A DNA stretch of 64,000 nucleotides from positions 1 to 64,000 of the forward strand of contig NZ_JAHLMF010000014.1 of assembly GCF_018919385.1 (NCBI RefSeq). Reading direction: 5' to 3'. The notes below the pieces were generated by a model, which saw only the letters and a program-made list of their open reading frames with translations, was not told the DNA's origin and searched no databases. Both the position numbers and the translations under genes were made by a program. Source of the DNA: Geomonas diazotrophica. GTDB lineage: Bacteria > Desulfobacterota > Desulfuromonadia > Geobacterales > Geobacteraceae. Shown here in pieces: positions 35,103 through 44,624 of this stretch; the first letter of the stretch is position 1, and each line of letters starts with the position of its first letter.

Positions 35103-35773
35103 CAGGAATGTCCTTTGTCCTCCATCTGCCTCACGTAGCGCACGAACTGGGGGTAGAAGTCGTCGATGAACCGGAAGATGCGCTGCCGTGCCGCCTCGGG
35201 GGTGCCGGCGCCGACCGGAGCGCTCAGCCTGACGAAGGCGTTGTCCTCCCCCCGCCCGGATATCCTGTCCATCAGCATGGCCAGTTTCTGGGAGTGGGTG
35301 TTGGCGGTCGCCTTGTCGTTGACCTGGAACCAGTAGACGATGACCTGCTTCTCCCCCTGCAGTTCGGCCACCATGGACGAGTAGGAGATGGTGTACTGGG
35401 GGTGGCTGGTCAGGCGGTAGCTCCCGCTGTCGCGCTGGCCGATGGTCCACCCCTGCCCCTGGAAACAGACCAGGGGGTCGTGCGCCGCGCCGACCTTCTT
35501 GGCGCTGCGGTAATAGCCGACGTAGAGGCTCAGCTCCCCGCGATCGCGCTGGTAGGCCTGGAAGAGGAAATCGTCCAGGTCGAGGGCCTTAACCACCTTC
35601 TGGTCCATGGCGAGTCTCTGGGTGCACTGCCAGGAGCCTATGTTCGCAAACGCCGTGGCGAGCGGCTCCTTGCCCCCCGGGGGGGCCTTGCGGGTGGCCG
35701 AGTTCGCCCCGAGCGCCGCCAGGATGAGCAGCACGCTCAGAATAATCAGCCGTGCCGGTTTCAACGCTCGCAT
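35102..35773 (-). CDS. epsI: EpsI family exosortase-associated protein
   Basis: Encodes 223 aa with an N-terminal membrane anchor (LIILSVLLILAALG). The periplasmic region has the EpsI signatures YVGYYRSAKK, AHDPLVCFQGQGW and IVYWFQVND. EpsI proteins accompany or are fused to exosortases in exopolysaccharide loci and are needed for polymer production in Methylobacillus; the biochemical role is unknown. Here it is a separate gene overlapping the exosortase gene by 13 nt, with GGAAGGGGG 8 nt before ATG 35773. Confidence 0.9.
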   Translation of the reverse strand: MRALKPARLIILSVLLILAALGANSATRKAPPGGKEPLATAFANIGSWQCTQRLAMDQKVVKALDLDDFLFQAYQRDRGELSLYVGYYRSAKKVGAAHDPLVCFQGQGWTIGQRDSGSYRLTSHPQYTISYSSMVAELQGEKQVIVYWFQVNDKATANTHSQKLAMLMDRISGRGEDNAFVRLSAPVGAGTPEAARQRIFRFIDDFYPQFVRYVRQMEDKGHS

Positions 35774-36615
35774 AGGGCAAGCCCCCTTCCGCAAAGGACG
35801 AAGAGTCCCAGGGCCGCCAAGAACACGGCCAACCCCAGCATGGTATGAGCGGCGCCCTCGGACAGGTCGAGGTGGCCGTAGTGGAACACGGTCACCAGGA
35901 CGAAGACCCGCAGGATGTTGACCAGTATGGCGATGGGAACCGCCAGCACGAACAGGATCGCCCGCAGGGCCGTCGAGCGCAGGGTGAGGTAGGAGACCAC
36001 CGCGCCCAGGGTAAGCAGCGCCATGATGGAGCGCAACCCGCTGCAGGCCTGCACCACCTCGAAGCTCCCACCCGGGAGATGGATCACGTTCCCCTCGTGG
36101 TAGATCGGGACACCGAAGAGCGCGGCGAGCGCGACGCTCACCTTGGCGACGATGAGCTGCAGAGGGATGGTCAAGGCGGCGATCACCTGCGCCGGGACCG
36201 GGACCATGAAGAACAGGAGCAGCAACGGGAACAAAGACACCCTGAAGACCCGGTAGCCGCATAGGTAGATGGTCCCCCCCCAGATGAAGAAGATCATGGA
36301 GAGGGAGACCGCGGTCTGCATCTCGGCCCTGCGGGCCACCACGTAGCAAAGAAGCGACAGCGCCGAAAGGACAAGTCCCGATCCGGCGCCGGCAAGCGGC
36401 TCGGCGGCGAGACGGGCGCGGTTTTGCCAGAGAAAATAGAGGGCTATGGGGATCACGGCGAAGCCGTGCGAATGGTCGTCTGAGCCGGCCCAAGCTCGCA
36501 CCAGCCCGGAGAGCACCGGGAGGTAGGCGTACAGGAACGCCCCAGCGAGGATCGCCGAGAAAACCGGGATTGTCGGGTTCATCTTTTCGCTCATTGCCAC
36601 AGTATCCTCTGCCAT
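35761..36615 (-). CDS. xrtA: Exosortase (XrtA-type)
   Basis: Encodes 284 aa with about eight membrane helices. The transpeptidase-like triad is visible: the Cys in VVQACSGLRSIMAL, the Arg in VNILRVFVLV, and the His in GAAHTMLGLAVF. It should cut at PEP-CTERM signals of exported proteins such as those at 47713 and 49515 and move them to a further anchor or out of the cell. The A-type assignment follows from the surrounding XrtA-associated genes rather than from a profile. It lies between the XrtA deacetylase gene and epsI. Confidence 0.88.
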   Translation of the reverse strand: MAEDTVAMSEKMNPTIPVFSAILAGAFLYAYLPVLSGLVRAWAGSDDHSHGFAVIPIALYFLWQNRARLAAEPLAGAGSGLVLSALSLLCYVVARRAEMQTAVSLSMIFFIWGGTIYLCGYRVFRVSLFPLLLLFFMVPVPAQVIAALTIPLQLIVAKVSVALAALFGVPIYHEGNVIHLPGGSFEVVQACSGLRSIMALLTLGAVVSYLTLRSTALRAILFVLAVPIAILVNILRVFVLVTVFHYGHLDLSEGAAHTMLGLAVFLAALGLFVLCGRGLALCER

Positions 36616-36648
36616 GTCTCTTCCATCCCGGGCCGCACCGCCCCCCCT

Positions 36649-37548
36649 TCAGGCCGGAGCATCCAGAAGGTCGCGCAGCCTGCCGAAGCCGAAGTCGCCC
36701 AGCAGCCGCACCAGGCGGGCCTGGGTCTTGTCCAGGTTAAGGTAGTGGCGGAACCGGCTTTTGGCACCGGCGCCGGCCATCCTGGGCTGCTCCGGATCGA
36801 GCTCCCAGGGATGCAGGTAGAAGACGAAGGGGCGCCCCTCGCCGCTGTTGATACGATTCAACCCCCACTTCGTGAAGCCGTAGGGGAAGAAGCGGAAGTA
36901 CCCCCCACCGGCGATCGGTATCCCCATGCCGAAGAGGCTCAGGGTGGTGATGGGGAACTCCACCAGATCGCCCCCGCTCTCCCCCCCGAACAGGATGGGG
37001 GATTCCCCCGGCACCGGTTCCCACCTCTCCGTCCCCCGCCTGAGCAGGAACGGAAAACGCGGCCAATCCGGGATGCCGTAAAGGTCATGGCGCACGGGAA
37101 AGACGCTCGAATCGTAACGGTAACCTGCCTCGGCCAGTTCGTCGAAGGCCCAGTGCGTGCCATGCGCGATGGAGTAGCTCGGGGCGCGATAGCCAAGCAC
37201 CGCCTCCCCGGTCAGATCCTCAAGGAGCGCCTTACTCACCCGGATGTCATCGCGGAAGGCGGTGCGCCCCAGCAGGTTCACGCGCTGGTGGCCATAGCCG
37301 TGGCAGGCGACCTCGTGACCGGCGCGCCGGATCTCGCGCACCAGGCCCGGGCAGCGCCTGGCCACCCATCCCAGCACGAAGAAGGTCCCCCGGACGCCCC
37401 GCTTTTCCAGCAGCTCCAGGATGCGCCTCGTGTTCCGTTCCACCCTGAGGGGATAGTCGTCCCAGCGATCCCGGTCCACGCAGCCCTCGAACGCGGAGAC
37501 CTGGAAGTAATCCTCGACGTCCACAGTCAGGGCGTTGACGACCTTCAT
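36649..37548 (-). CDS. XrtA-system polysaccharide deacetylase
   Basis: Encodes 299 aa. The N-terminal ALTVDVEDYFQVSAFE and CHGYGHQRVN are the NodB motifs as they appear in the PEP-CTERM locus subfamily (TIGR03006 type), with YRAPSYSI and the C-terminal FYLHPWELDP. Metal ligands are present. No signal peptide. The start overlaps the stop of the upstream barrel gene (ATGA). It is distinct from the two other deacetylases further down the operon. Confidence 0.92.
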   Translation of the reverse strand: MKVVNALTVDVEDYFQVSAFEGCVDRDRWDDYPLRVERNTRRILELLEKRGVRGTFFVLGWVARRCPGLVREIRRAGHEVACHGYGHQRVNLLGRTAFRDDIRVSKALLEDLTGEAVLGYRAPSYSIAHGTHWAFDELAEAGYRYDSSVFPVRHDLYGIPDWPRFPFLLRRGTERWEPVPGESPILFGGESGGDLVEFPITTLSLFGMGIPIAGGGYFRFFPYGFTKWGLNRINSGEGRPFVFYLHPWELDPEQPRMAGAGAKSRFRHYLNLDKTQARLVRLLGDFGFGRLRDLLDAPA

Positions 37549-38786
37549 CTCGTGAGCCTCAGTTCCACGATGACCCGGTTCACCTCGACGCTGTCGGCCG
37601 CGCTGTCCAGGTGGTTGCGGTAGCTTATGTGGGTGTAGTTCGTTCCCAGCACCGCTTGGCTGGAAAGCGCCCAGTCGAGCCCGGCTCCCCCCACCAGGTG
37701 GTAGGGGCGCTCACCGACCAGGTCGCCGTCCAGACGGTCCCCGGAAAGGTTGAGCGACAGGGCCACCCCGTCACGCAGGTCGTAACGGCCGGAAAGCCCC
37801 AGCAGCACCTTGCGTTGCACGTCGCGCACCAGCACCTGCTCCTTTTCGTACTTGGAGTAGGAGGCGTTGAAGCTGGCAAAGCCGCGTGCGAAGGCGCGGC
37901 TCAAGGTGGCGTAGTGGCTCACGTTCCTGGTGGATAGGGTCTGCGGGTCCTCGGTGTACTGCACCTTGGTGCCGACCGCGGCGGTCAGGACGCCGAAATC
38001 CCGGCCGGCCCCGACATCCCAGAAGGGATCGCTGCTATTGACCCCGCTGTCGAAGCTCTGCCAGTCGTAGCCGAACTTGCCGTACAGGAAGTTGCCGGTG
38101 CCGTAGTCGTAGCGAAGCCCGGCATAGACCTCCTGGCGGTCCAGGGCGTCGGTGCTGGACGCCACATGGGCAAAGGAGTAGGCGGCCGAAAGGACGAGCC
38201 CCTGGGACAGCTCCCGGCTCCACTCCGCGTAACCGTCGTGCTCGGTCTTGTCGATCCCCGTGCCGCTCCAGTATCGGGTGTCCCGGTAGCGGTAACCGGT
38301 CTTCAAGGTGGAGTCGCCGGGGAGGTGCCAGCTGAGGTACGGCGAGATCTGGGCGTTGTTCTGGAGGGTCTGGTTCACCACCAGACTCTCGTTCACCACG
38401 TCGCGCGCCACGTTGGAGGAAACCCGGCTGTACGTGTCGGAGAGATCGAGATGGAGGAAGTCGTCGAAGAAGACGAAGCCCCCGTTCATCGAGGCGCGGT
38501 GGTCCAGCTCGTATGTGCGGCTGTTCTTGGCGTAGTAGCGGTAGTCCAGGCCATAGGAGAGATCGGTCTTGAAACCGCCCCCCCGGGCCGAGAGGGCCAG
38601 GTTGGGCTGGACCCTGGTGACGAAGTCGGTCTTCTGGGCGCGGGGGCTCTGGAACAGGTTGTCGTTGTACTCCTCGCCCAGGATGATCGAGGGGGTGAAG
38701 CGGAAATCTGCGGCCCGAGCCGGTGCCGCAACCAGCAGCGCCAGCGCCCCGGCCGTAGAGGCGACGGTTAAGATAGCGGTTCTCAT
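37545..38786 (-). CDS. Outer-membrane beta-barrel protein of the XrtA locus (TIGR03016-like)
   Basis: Encodes 413 aa with a signal peptide ending ARA-AD. The mature part is built of alternating amphipathic strands (DFVTRVQPNLALSARGGGF, YLSWHLPGDSTLKTGYRYRD, KFGYDWQSFD) and ends in VELRLTR; it is the PEP-CTERM-associated barrel family, presumed to help export the polymer through the outer membrane. It overlaps both neighbours by 4 nt, consistent with tight translational coupling with the ATPase and deacetylase. Confidence 0.88.
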   Translation of the reverse strand: MRTAILTVASTAGALALLVAAPARAADFRFTPSIILGEEYNDNLFQSPRAQKTDFVTRVQPNLALSARGGGFKTDLSYGLDYRYYAKNSRTYELDHRASMNGGFVFFDDFLHLDLSDTYSRVSSNVARDVVNESLVVNQTLQNNAQISPYLSWHLPGDSTLKTGYRYRDTRYWSGTGIDKTEHDGYAEWSRELSQGLVLSAAYSFAHVASSTDALDRQEVYAGLRYDYGTGNFLYGKFGYDWQSFDSGVNSSDPFWDVGAGRDFGVLTAAVGTKVQYTEDPQTLSTRNVSHYATLSRAFARGFASFNASYSKYEKEQVLVRDVQRKVLLGLSGRYDLRDGVALSLNLSGDRLDGDLVGERPYHLVGGAGLDWALSSQAVLGTNYTHISYRNHLDSAADSVEVNRVIVELRLTR

Positions 38787-39937
38787 TTCTTACCTCCCAT
38801 GCCGACCCCATCCATCAGACGCCGGGCGAAGCCTGCAGCGGGGCGGTCCGGCGCAGAAAGGGCCAGCCCCTGGACGGCGCTGGACACGGTGGCGAGGCGC
38901 TCGCCCAGTTCGGCGACCCGTCGTTCCTGCTCAGCGACCCGGTGCGAAAAGTCGGCCTGCATCTTCTGCATGGTCTCGGCTACGCTCTTCAGCGCCTGGG
39001 GAAGCCTTGCGGAAAGCTCGTTCTCCATGGTCTCCAGGCGCCGCTCTATGCGTCCGAGCGCCTCCTCCCCCGCAGCGCAGGCGACGACGCCTCCTTCCGG
39101 CGGCAGGTCGGGACCTCCCCCCCAGTAGGTCCTCTCGAAGTCGAGGTCGGCTCCCACCTCCTCGGTCATCTGGGCGGTGACGGTGCGGACCTCGTCCGCG
39201 AAGGCGGCGAGCATGAGGAAATCGCAGATGATGTTCACCAGGCGCGGGATGCCGCGGCTGAACCGGTAGATGAGCTCCACTGCCTCCTCGGTGAAGTGGA
39301 CCGCCTCGGCGTTGCCGGCGACCTTCATGCGGTGCAGGATGTAGGCCTGGGTCTCGTCCAGTGACAGGGCGTGCAGGTGGCAGCTCACGCTGATGCGCTG
39401 GCGCAGCTGCATGAGCCCCGGGCTCGCCATGGTGTCGCGCAACTCGGGCTGCCCCACCAGGATGATCTGCAACAGCTTGTTGTGCGAGCTCTCAAGGTTG
39501 GACAAAAGGCGCACCTCCTCGAGGAGGTCGGCCTCCAGGTTCTGCGCCTCGTCGATGATAAGGATCGGGTGATTGCCGGCGGCGTACTGCCCGAGCAGGA
39601 AGTCGTTCAGGTCCCTTATGAGGGAGACCTTGTCCTTGCCCGCCACCTCCATGCCGTACTCCTCGTTGATCATGGCCAGGAGCTGCTCGATGCTGACCCG
39701 GGTGTTGAACACCTTGGCGAGCACCACGCGCTCGTACTTCTTGCCGATCAGGTCCCGGATGAGCGTGGTCTTGCCGCTCCCCACGTCGCCGGTCAAAAGG
39801 AGGAACCCCGCCCGCTCCCTGATGCCGTAGTCGAGGTAGGTGACCGCCTTTCGGTGCGACCGGGAGAGGTAGATGAAATCCGGGTCAGGCACCAGCTCGA
39901 ACGGTTTCTTGTCAAAGCCGAAAAATTCCAGATACAT
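38783..39937 (-). CDS. XrtA-associated AAA ATPase (TIGR03015-like, ExeA/GspA family)
   Basis: Encodes 384 aa. Residues 1-265 form an ATPase: MYLEFFGFDKKPFELVPDP (family start), Walker A GDVGSGKTT, Walker B ILIIDEAQNL, and a sensor region RQRISVSCHLHAL. The C-terminal ~100 residues are a predicted coiled coil (RRLETMENELSARL, HRVAEQERRVAELGERLATV). It may drive assembly of an envelope-spanning export machine. Its order next to the tyrosine kinase and barrel is that of other XrtA loci. Confidence 0.92.
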   Translation of the reverse strand: MYLEFFGFDKKPFELVPDPDFIYLSRSHRKAVTYLDYGIRERAGFLLLTGDVGSGKTTLIRDLIGKKYERVVLAKVFNTRVSIEQLLAMINEEYGMEVAGKDKVSLIRDLNDFLLGQYAAGNHPILIIDEAQNLEADLLEEVRLLSNLESSHNKLLQIILVGQPELRDTMASPGLMQLRQRISVSCHLHALSLDETQAYILHRMKVAGNAEAVHFTEEAVELIYRFSRGIPRLVNIICDFLMLAAFADEVRTVTAQMTEEVGADLDFERTYWGGGPDLPPEGGVVACAAGEEALGRIERRLETMENELSARLPQALKSVAETMQKMQADFSHRVAEQERRVAELGERLATVSSAVQGLALSAPDRPAAGFARRLMDGVGMGGKK

Positions 39938-39955
39938 GGTCTGTCGCCTCGCTGG

Positions 39956-40813
39956 CTACGGCTTCCCCTGGTAATGCTTGTAGTAGGAGTAGCGCTCCTC
40001 ATGCCCGACGTTGTCCGCGGCGTTGTAGACCACCCCCAAAAGCCCCGGCCCCTTCACCGCCTCGTACGCCTCCAGCACCTCGTCCTGCGAGGCGAGCCGC
40101 TCCCTCACCACGAGCAGCACCCCGTCCACGATGTTGGCCAGCGCTCGGCTCTCCGCGAACGGGAGCAGCGGCGGGGTGTCGAAGATGAGGTAGCGGTCCG
40201 GGTAGCGGTTCTTCAACTCGTCCACGAGGGCGCGCATCTTCTGCGAGGTGAAGAGCTCCACCGGGTTTTCCACCCGGCTTCCCGAGCGGATCAGCGAGAG
40301 CTTGCCCAGGCCGGTCTGCACGATGGCCTGCGGAATCTCCGCCGTCCCCTTGAGGATGTCGGCGAGCCCCACCCCCTGCTCTACCTCGAGGTAGTGGTGC
40401 AGCGAGGGGCGACGCAGGTCCGCGTCGACCAAAAGCACGGTGTGGTCCAGCCCCTGGGCGAGGCTCACCGCGAGGTTCAAGGCGGTGAGACTCTTCCCCT
40501 CGTTGGGGACGGAACTGGTCACCATGATCGCGTTCTTGAAGGGATGCCCGTCGGTCAACTTGACCAGCACCGACTTCAGCTTGCGGTACTCCTCGGCCGC
40601 CGGGCTGTGGGGGTCGAGGAGGTTCACCAGGAAGGGGTGCTTGGGGGACAGCACCCGCTCGGGGGAGACCTGCGGCGGAGCGCTTACAGGAGCCGGGGCC
40701 GAGAGGTGATGCTGCCGGTCGACCTCGGGCGCGCCCCCCTCGCCCGGTTGTTGCGGGAGCCCTTCCTTTCTCAGCTGGGCGGCTTTTTCCATCGCCATTT
40801 CTATTCTGCTCAT
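39956..40813 (-). CDS. XrtA-associated tyrosine autokinase (BY-kinase)
   Basis: Encodes 285 aa. Walker A is SSVPNEGKSLTALNLA, Walker A' is VLLVDADLRRPSLH, and Walker B is LIFDTPPLLPFAE; the C-terminus carries the phosphorylatable cluster YSYYKHYQ. Such kinases regulate polymer chain length and export together with the Wzz-like protein encoded 50 nt upstream. The N-terminal ~70 residues are a charged, Pro-rich linker. Cytoplasmic, no membrane segment. Confidence 0.92.
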   Translation of the reverse strand: MSRIEMAMEKAAQLRKEGLPQQPGEGGAPEVDRQHHLSAPAPVSAPPQVSPERVLSPKHPFLVNLLDPHSPAAEEYRKLKSVLVKLTDGHPFKNAIMVTSSVPNEGKSLTALNLAVSLAQGLDHTVLLVDADLRRPSLHHYLEVEQGVGLADILKGTAEIPQAIVQTGLGKLSLIRSGSRVENPVELFTSQKMRALVDELKNRYPDRYLIFDTPPLLPFAESRALANIVDGVLLVVRERLASQDEVLEAYEAVKGPGLLGVVYNAADNVGHEERYSYYKHYQGKP

Positions 40814-40862
40814 AAAGACCTCTCTGCCGCCGCGACCCCCGCGCGGGGTGGGCGGCGCCTCG

Positions 40863-42350
40863 CTAGTGCATCATCCCCTTGATCCCCTGGCTGACCGGCG
40901 CCAGGTGGTCCAAAAGCCTGTCCATGTAGGGCAAATCCAACAGCTCCATGGCCGGGAAGACCAAGAGGAGCAGGAAGTAGACGGTGGCCACGGCGAAGAC
41001 ACGCATGGTCCTTCTGCGCAGCTTGAGCGCCTGCTGCAGGTCCAGCATGCGCGGCACCACGGCCAGCACCGGCGCACCCAGTTCCTTGATGAAGGAAACC
41101 TCCTTCACCGAGCCGTCCACCTGGTCCCGTAGCGCCAGGAAGCCGAGCCCCCCGACCACCCCCCCCAGTATCCCCGCCAGCATGATCATGAGCCGGTTGG
41201 GGCTCGACGGCTTCTCCGGGAGCACGGCCGGATCGACGATGCGGAAGGTGGTCGACTTGTCCTGCACCTCCATCTGCTTGGAAACCTCGGACTGGCCGTG
41301 CCTCGAGTAGAGCTGGTCGTAGATCTTCTTCTGGTTCTCCCGCTCGACCTCGAGTTTCGCGAGCCCGGCCTTCGCGCTGGGGACGCTCTGCAGGATCTGC
41401 TTGTTCTGGGAGATGTAGCGCCTAAGCCCCGCCTCGGCGTTCTTCAAGGCGGAGACCTCGGAATCGATCTTGGCGATTTCCTGGGGGTCAAGCGGCTGCG
41501 GCTCCCCCCCCTTTCTCGCCTTCAACTGCTCCTTGACCGTCTCGATGTCGCTCTTCACCGTCAGCACCTCGGGGTAGCTGTCGGTGTACTGCACCCTCAG
41601 GTCGTCCAGCCGCTTTTGCAGCGCGAGCAGCTTGGACTGCAGCGGGTCGTTGGCCTTGCGGGTCACCTGGCGCATCCCCTCCAGCTGCCTGCGCCTCAAC
41701 TCCAGGTCGTAGAGCTTTTGCTGGGCGAGGTTGATCTCCTCGAAGAGTTTCCCCTCGTCGATGGAGATGACCCCCCCCTTTTCGCGCTTGTAGGCGTTCA
41801 GGTCGTTCTCGGCCTTTTGCAGCTTCACGTTGAAGGCCGCGATCTGCTCGGAGAGGAACTTGGTGGCGTCGTAGGATTCGCCCCTCTTGGAGGAGGTGTT
41901 CTGCTCTATGTACAGGCGCACCAGGGTGTTCACGAAGTCGCGCGAGATCCTGGGATCGCTGTGCACGAAGGAGATGATGAAGAGGTTGTTCTTCTCCTTC
42001 ACCTTGACCGTGATGTTCTTTTGCAGCTCCTTGATGAGTTCCTCGTTGTTCGCCTCCTTGCCGAGGTTCATGTCCAGGCTCTCCATGGTCTTGGTGAGCA
42101 GGGCGCGGCTGGTGATGGCATAGGTGAGGACGTTGATGGTGTCATCCATGGAGGGGGTCACGGTGATCCCCTTGACCAGCTCGCTGATCACGTTCTTCTC
42201 GATAAAGACCGTGCTCGATGACTCGTACTTCCTGGGCAAGAGGTAACTCACCGCGAAGACGACGGTCATGATGACGAGGGCGCAAAGGACGTAGAGTTCC
42301 TTGTGCCTTGCCACGAGCTGCATGTATTTCCTGTATTCGGATTCCTGCAC
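40863..42350 (-). CDS. XrtA-system polysaccharide chain-length determinant (Wzz family)
   Basis: Encodes 495 aa with two membrane helices flanking a long periplasmic coiled coil: helix 1 at about 20-37 (LYVLCALVIMTVVFAVSYLL) and helices near 395 and 455. Heptad-rich segments run from about 170 to 370 (LQKAENDLNAYKREKGG, LLALQKRLDDLRVQ). The helix-2 region has PSSPNRLMIMLAGILGG with the proline-rich motif of the Wzz family. It sets polymer length with the neighbouring kinase. Confidence 0.9.
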   Translation of the reverse strand: MQESEYRKYMQLVARHKELYVLCALVIMTVVFAVSYLLPRKYESSSTVFIEKNVISELVKGITVTPSMDDTINVLTYAITSRALLTKTMESLDMNLGKEANNEELIKELQKNITVKVKEKNNLFIISFVHSDPRISRDFVNTLVRLYIEQNTSSKRGESYDATKFLSEQIAAFNVKLQKAENDLNAYKREKGGVISIDEGKLFEEINLAQQKLYDLELRRRQLEGMRQVTRKANDPLQSKLLALQKRLDDLRVQYTDSYPEVLTVKSDIETVKEQLKARKGGEPQPLDPQEIAKIDSEVSALKNAEAGLRRYISQNKQILQSVPSAKAGLAKLEVERENQKKIYDQLYSRHGQSEVSKQMEVQDKSTTFRIVDPAVLPEKPSSPNRLMIMLAGILGGVVGGLGFLALRDQVDGSVKEVSFIKELGAPVLAVVPRMLDLQQALKLRRRTMRVFAVATVYFLLLLVFPAMELLDLPYMDRLLDHLAPVSQGIKGMMH

Positions 42351-42366
42351 GGCTACCCCCTTCAGC

Positions 42367-43173
42367 CTAGAAAAAGGCTTCCTTCACCAGGACGTAATCC
42401 CCGGCCTTCAGGTCGATGTTCTGGGAGAGGTCCCCCTCCTTGAAGAGCTTCTTGGCCTTCACCTCCAGGGAGCGGGACTGGTCCCCCTCCTTGCGGCGCA
42501 CCACCACGTCGTTTTGGTCCGCGAACTTGGTGAAGCCGCCCGCCTCCAGGATCGCCTCCATGACCTTCATCCCCTCGCGGTACTCGACGGACTTGGGGGT
42601 GTTGACCGCCCCGAGGACGTAGACGTTTCGGTCGGTCAGAAGCGGCACGAACAGCGAGTCGTTGGTCTCGAGCGCCAGATCCTGGCTCGTATCCCCCTGG
42701 ATGAAGAGCCGGTGCAGATCGACCTTCAACTTCTTGCCGTCGCGCAGCAGATAGGCGTTTTTCAAGTCGGCGGATTTCACCTCCGGAAGCATGCACAAAA
42801 GCTGCAAGAGCGTGGTGCGCCTGGAGAGGTCGTACACGTTGGCCTTCACGCCGGAGCCGAAGATGTACACCTTGGAGTTGGTGATCTCGCGCACGGTGAC
42901 CGTGACGATGGGGTTCTTCACCAGCTCCTTGAGCCTCCCGGCCAGGTGAGTCTGCAATTGGCTCGGGGTGCTGCCGCTGGCGACCACCTCGCCCAGGCCG
43001 GGGACGGTGATCTTGCCGTCGGGGCGCACCCGCACCGGGAAGTTAAGCTCCTTCACACCCCATACCGCGATATCCAGGGCATCCCCCTCGCCGATCACGT
43101 AGTCCCCTCCCCACACCGAAAGCGGGAAGCAGCACAGCGCCAAAAGCAAAAGAAACCAGTACCTCGTTCTCAT
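42367..43173 (-). CDS. Polysaccharide export protein (Wza family, SLBB domains)
   Basis: Encodes 268 aa with a signal peptide (WFLLLLALCCFPLSVWG). It continues with the polysaccharide export domain (YVIGEGDALDIAVWGV, VPGLGEVVASG) and SLBB-type domains (VYIFGSGVKANVYDL; VYVLGAVNTPKSVEYREGM). It would form the periplasmic/outer-membrane channel for the polymer. A frame extending upstream into the next gene is a shadow; ATG 43173 has AAAGGAGG 6 nt upstream. Whether it is lipidated is unclear (no typical lipobox). Confidence 0.92.
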   Translation of the reverse strand: MRTRYWFLLLLALCCFPLSVWGGDYVIGEGDALDIAVWGVKELNFPVRVRPDGKITVPGLGEVVASGSTPSQLQTHLAGRLKELVKNPIVTVTVREITNSKVYIFGSGVKANVYDLSRRTTLLQLLCMLPEVKSADLKNAYLLRDGKKLKVDLHRLFIQGDTSQDLALETNDSLFVPLLTDRNVYVLGAVNTPKSVEYREGMKVMEAILEAGGFTKFADQNDVVVRRKEGDQSRSLEVKAKKLFKEGDLSQNIDLKAGDYVLVKEAFF

Positions 43174-43190
43174 GACATCCTCCTTTAAAC

Positions 43191-44573
43191 TCATCTCCCC
43201 CGCCCGAACAGGACCACCTTCACCGTCTCCATGATGATCTGGGTGTCCAGGAAGACGGAGAGGTTCTTGATGTAGTACAGGTCGTAACGGAGCTTCTCGA
43301 TGGCGTCCTGCACCGTCGAGCCGTAGGGGTAGCGCACCTGGGCCCAGCCGGTCAGGCCGGGCTTGATGGTGTGCCGCTTGGAATAGTAGTAGATCTCCTG
43401 CTTCAGGCGCTCCACGAACTCCGGACGCTCCGGCCTTGGCCCGATGAAGCTCATCTCGCCGCGCAGCACGTTGAAGAGCTGCGGGATCTCGTCGATGCGC
43501 GAGTTCCTCAAGAAGGCGCCGACCCGGGTGATGCGGGCGTCGTTCTTCGCGGCCCAGACCGCCCCGTCGCGCTCGGCGTCCTGGCACATGGAGCGGAACT
43601 TGTACAGGGTGAAGGTCTTCTCCCCCAGCCCCACCCGCTCCTGGGCGAATAAGATCGGCCCCGGCGAATCGAGCTTCACGGCGAGGGCGATGAAAGGAAA
43701 CGCCGGCGCCGCCAGCAAAAGGCCGATCAAAGAGAACATGATGTCTACGCAGCGCTTGTAGACGTTGACGAGGGCGGTGCGATGGAAGCCGCGGGAGAAG
43801 ATGATCCAGCTCGGGGTCATCTCCTCCAAAAGGAGCTTCCCCTGCACCATCTCGTAGAAGGTCGGGGCGTCCAGGACCTCGATGCCGTTTAGCTTGCAGC
43901 GCATCATCTCCTGCAGCGGGAGCACCCCCCTCCTTTCGGTCAGCGCCACCACGATGGTCGAGGCCTTCTGTTCCCGCGCGGCCTGGAGCAGATCGTCGTT
44001 TTTGGGGAGGATCTGGGAGCGGAACAGCTCGGGCTGGTGCACGGTCTGCTCCGGGCGGTGCCTCTCGTCGCACTCGAGGAAGCCCGCCAGGGTGAAAGAG
44101 CCGCTTTGGGAGCTCAGCAGCCCCCCCAACTGGCAGGCGAGGTCGCCGGTACCAAGGATCAGCACCCGGTGCGCAAAGGGGACCCTGCGGGCCCCGATAC
44201 CGGAGATCGCGTACCAGGTGAACTGCAGGATGATGAAGAAGCCCAGGGCGAAGAAGAGCACCCCTTGCCCCAGCATCAGTTCGGGAGACAGGTAATAGAC
44301 CACGGACAGGAAAAAGAACGCGGCACATCCCGCCTGTACGCAGGTCGCCAGGATGTCCCGCTTGCGGCTCTCCCTGGGAAGGGTGTACACCTCCATGAGA
44401 TAGGAAGAGAACAGGACCACGGCAACGAAGAGGGCCGCGGCCATCATCGCCTGGTCGGGCTGCCACTCCGTGTTAAGGACCAGGTCGCCGAACCTGACCC
44501 ACGCGGCCAGGATGAGGGCCGCCAGGGCGAGCAGGCCGTCGATCAAGATGTAGAAACAAACCCGAAGATCCAT
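43191..44573 (-). CDS. XrtA-system polyprenyl-phosphate glycosylphosphotransferase (TIGR03013-like)
   Basis: Encodes 460 aa. Four N-terminal membrane helices and a CoA-binding-like region (RVLILGTGDLACQLG) precede a fifth helix and the bacterial sugar transferase domain (KRCVDIMFSLIGLLLAAPAF, SPGPILFAQERVG, YKFRSM, GRIDEIPQ-like SRIDEIPQLFNVL, GPRPERPEFVE). It transfers a sugar-1-phosphate to undecaprenyl phosphate and so starts repeat-unit synthesis. It is placed between prsT and the export gene as in other PEP-CTERM loci. Confidence 0.92.
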   Translation of the reverse strand: MDLRVCFYILIDGLLALAALILAAWVRFGDLVLNTEWQPDQAMMAAALFVAVVLFSSYLMEVYTLPRESRKRDILATCVQAGCAAFFFLSVVYYLSPELMLGQGVLFFALGFFIILQFTWYAISGIGARRVPFAHRVLILGTGDLACQLGGLLSSQSGSFTLAGFLECDERHRPEQTVHQPELFRSQILPKNDDLLQAAREQKASTIVVALTERRGVLPLQEMMRCKLNGIEVLDAPTFYEMVQGKLLLEEMTPSWIIFSRGFHRTALVNVYKRCVDIMFSLIGLLLAAPAFPFIALAVKLDSPGPILFAQERVGLGEKTFTLYKFRSMCQDAERDGAVWAAKNDARITRVGAFLRNSRIDEIPQLFNVLRGEMSFIGPRPERPEFVERLKQEIYYYSKRHTIKPGLTGWAQVRYPYGSTVQDAIEKLRYDLYYIKNLSVFLDTQIIMETVKVVLFGRGR

Positions 44574-44624
44574 AGGCTGCCGTACCGTTTCTCCCTGTGC
44601 CAGCGCCGTGCGGCGAGAGCGCTG

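Noticed and set aside
42367-44466. 699-codon frame covering the export gene and part of the glycosyltransferase gene
   Set aside because: Its N-terminal part is an Arg/Pro/Gly-rich shadow of the glycosyltransferase; the real export gene starts at 43173 with its own ribosome binding site.
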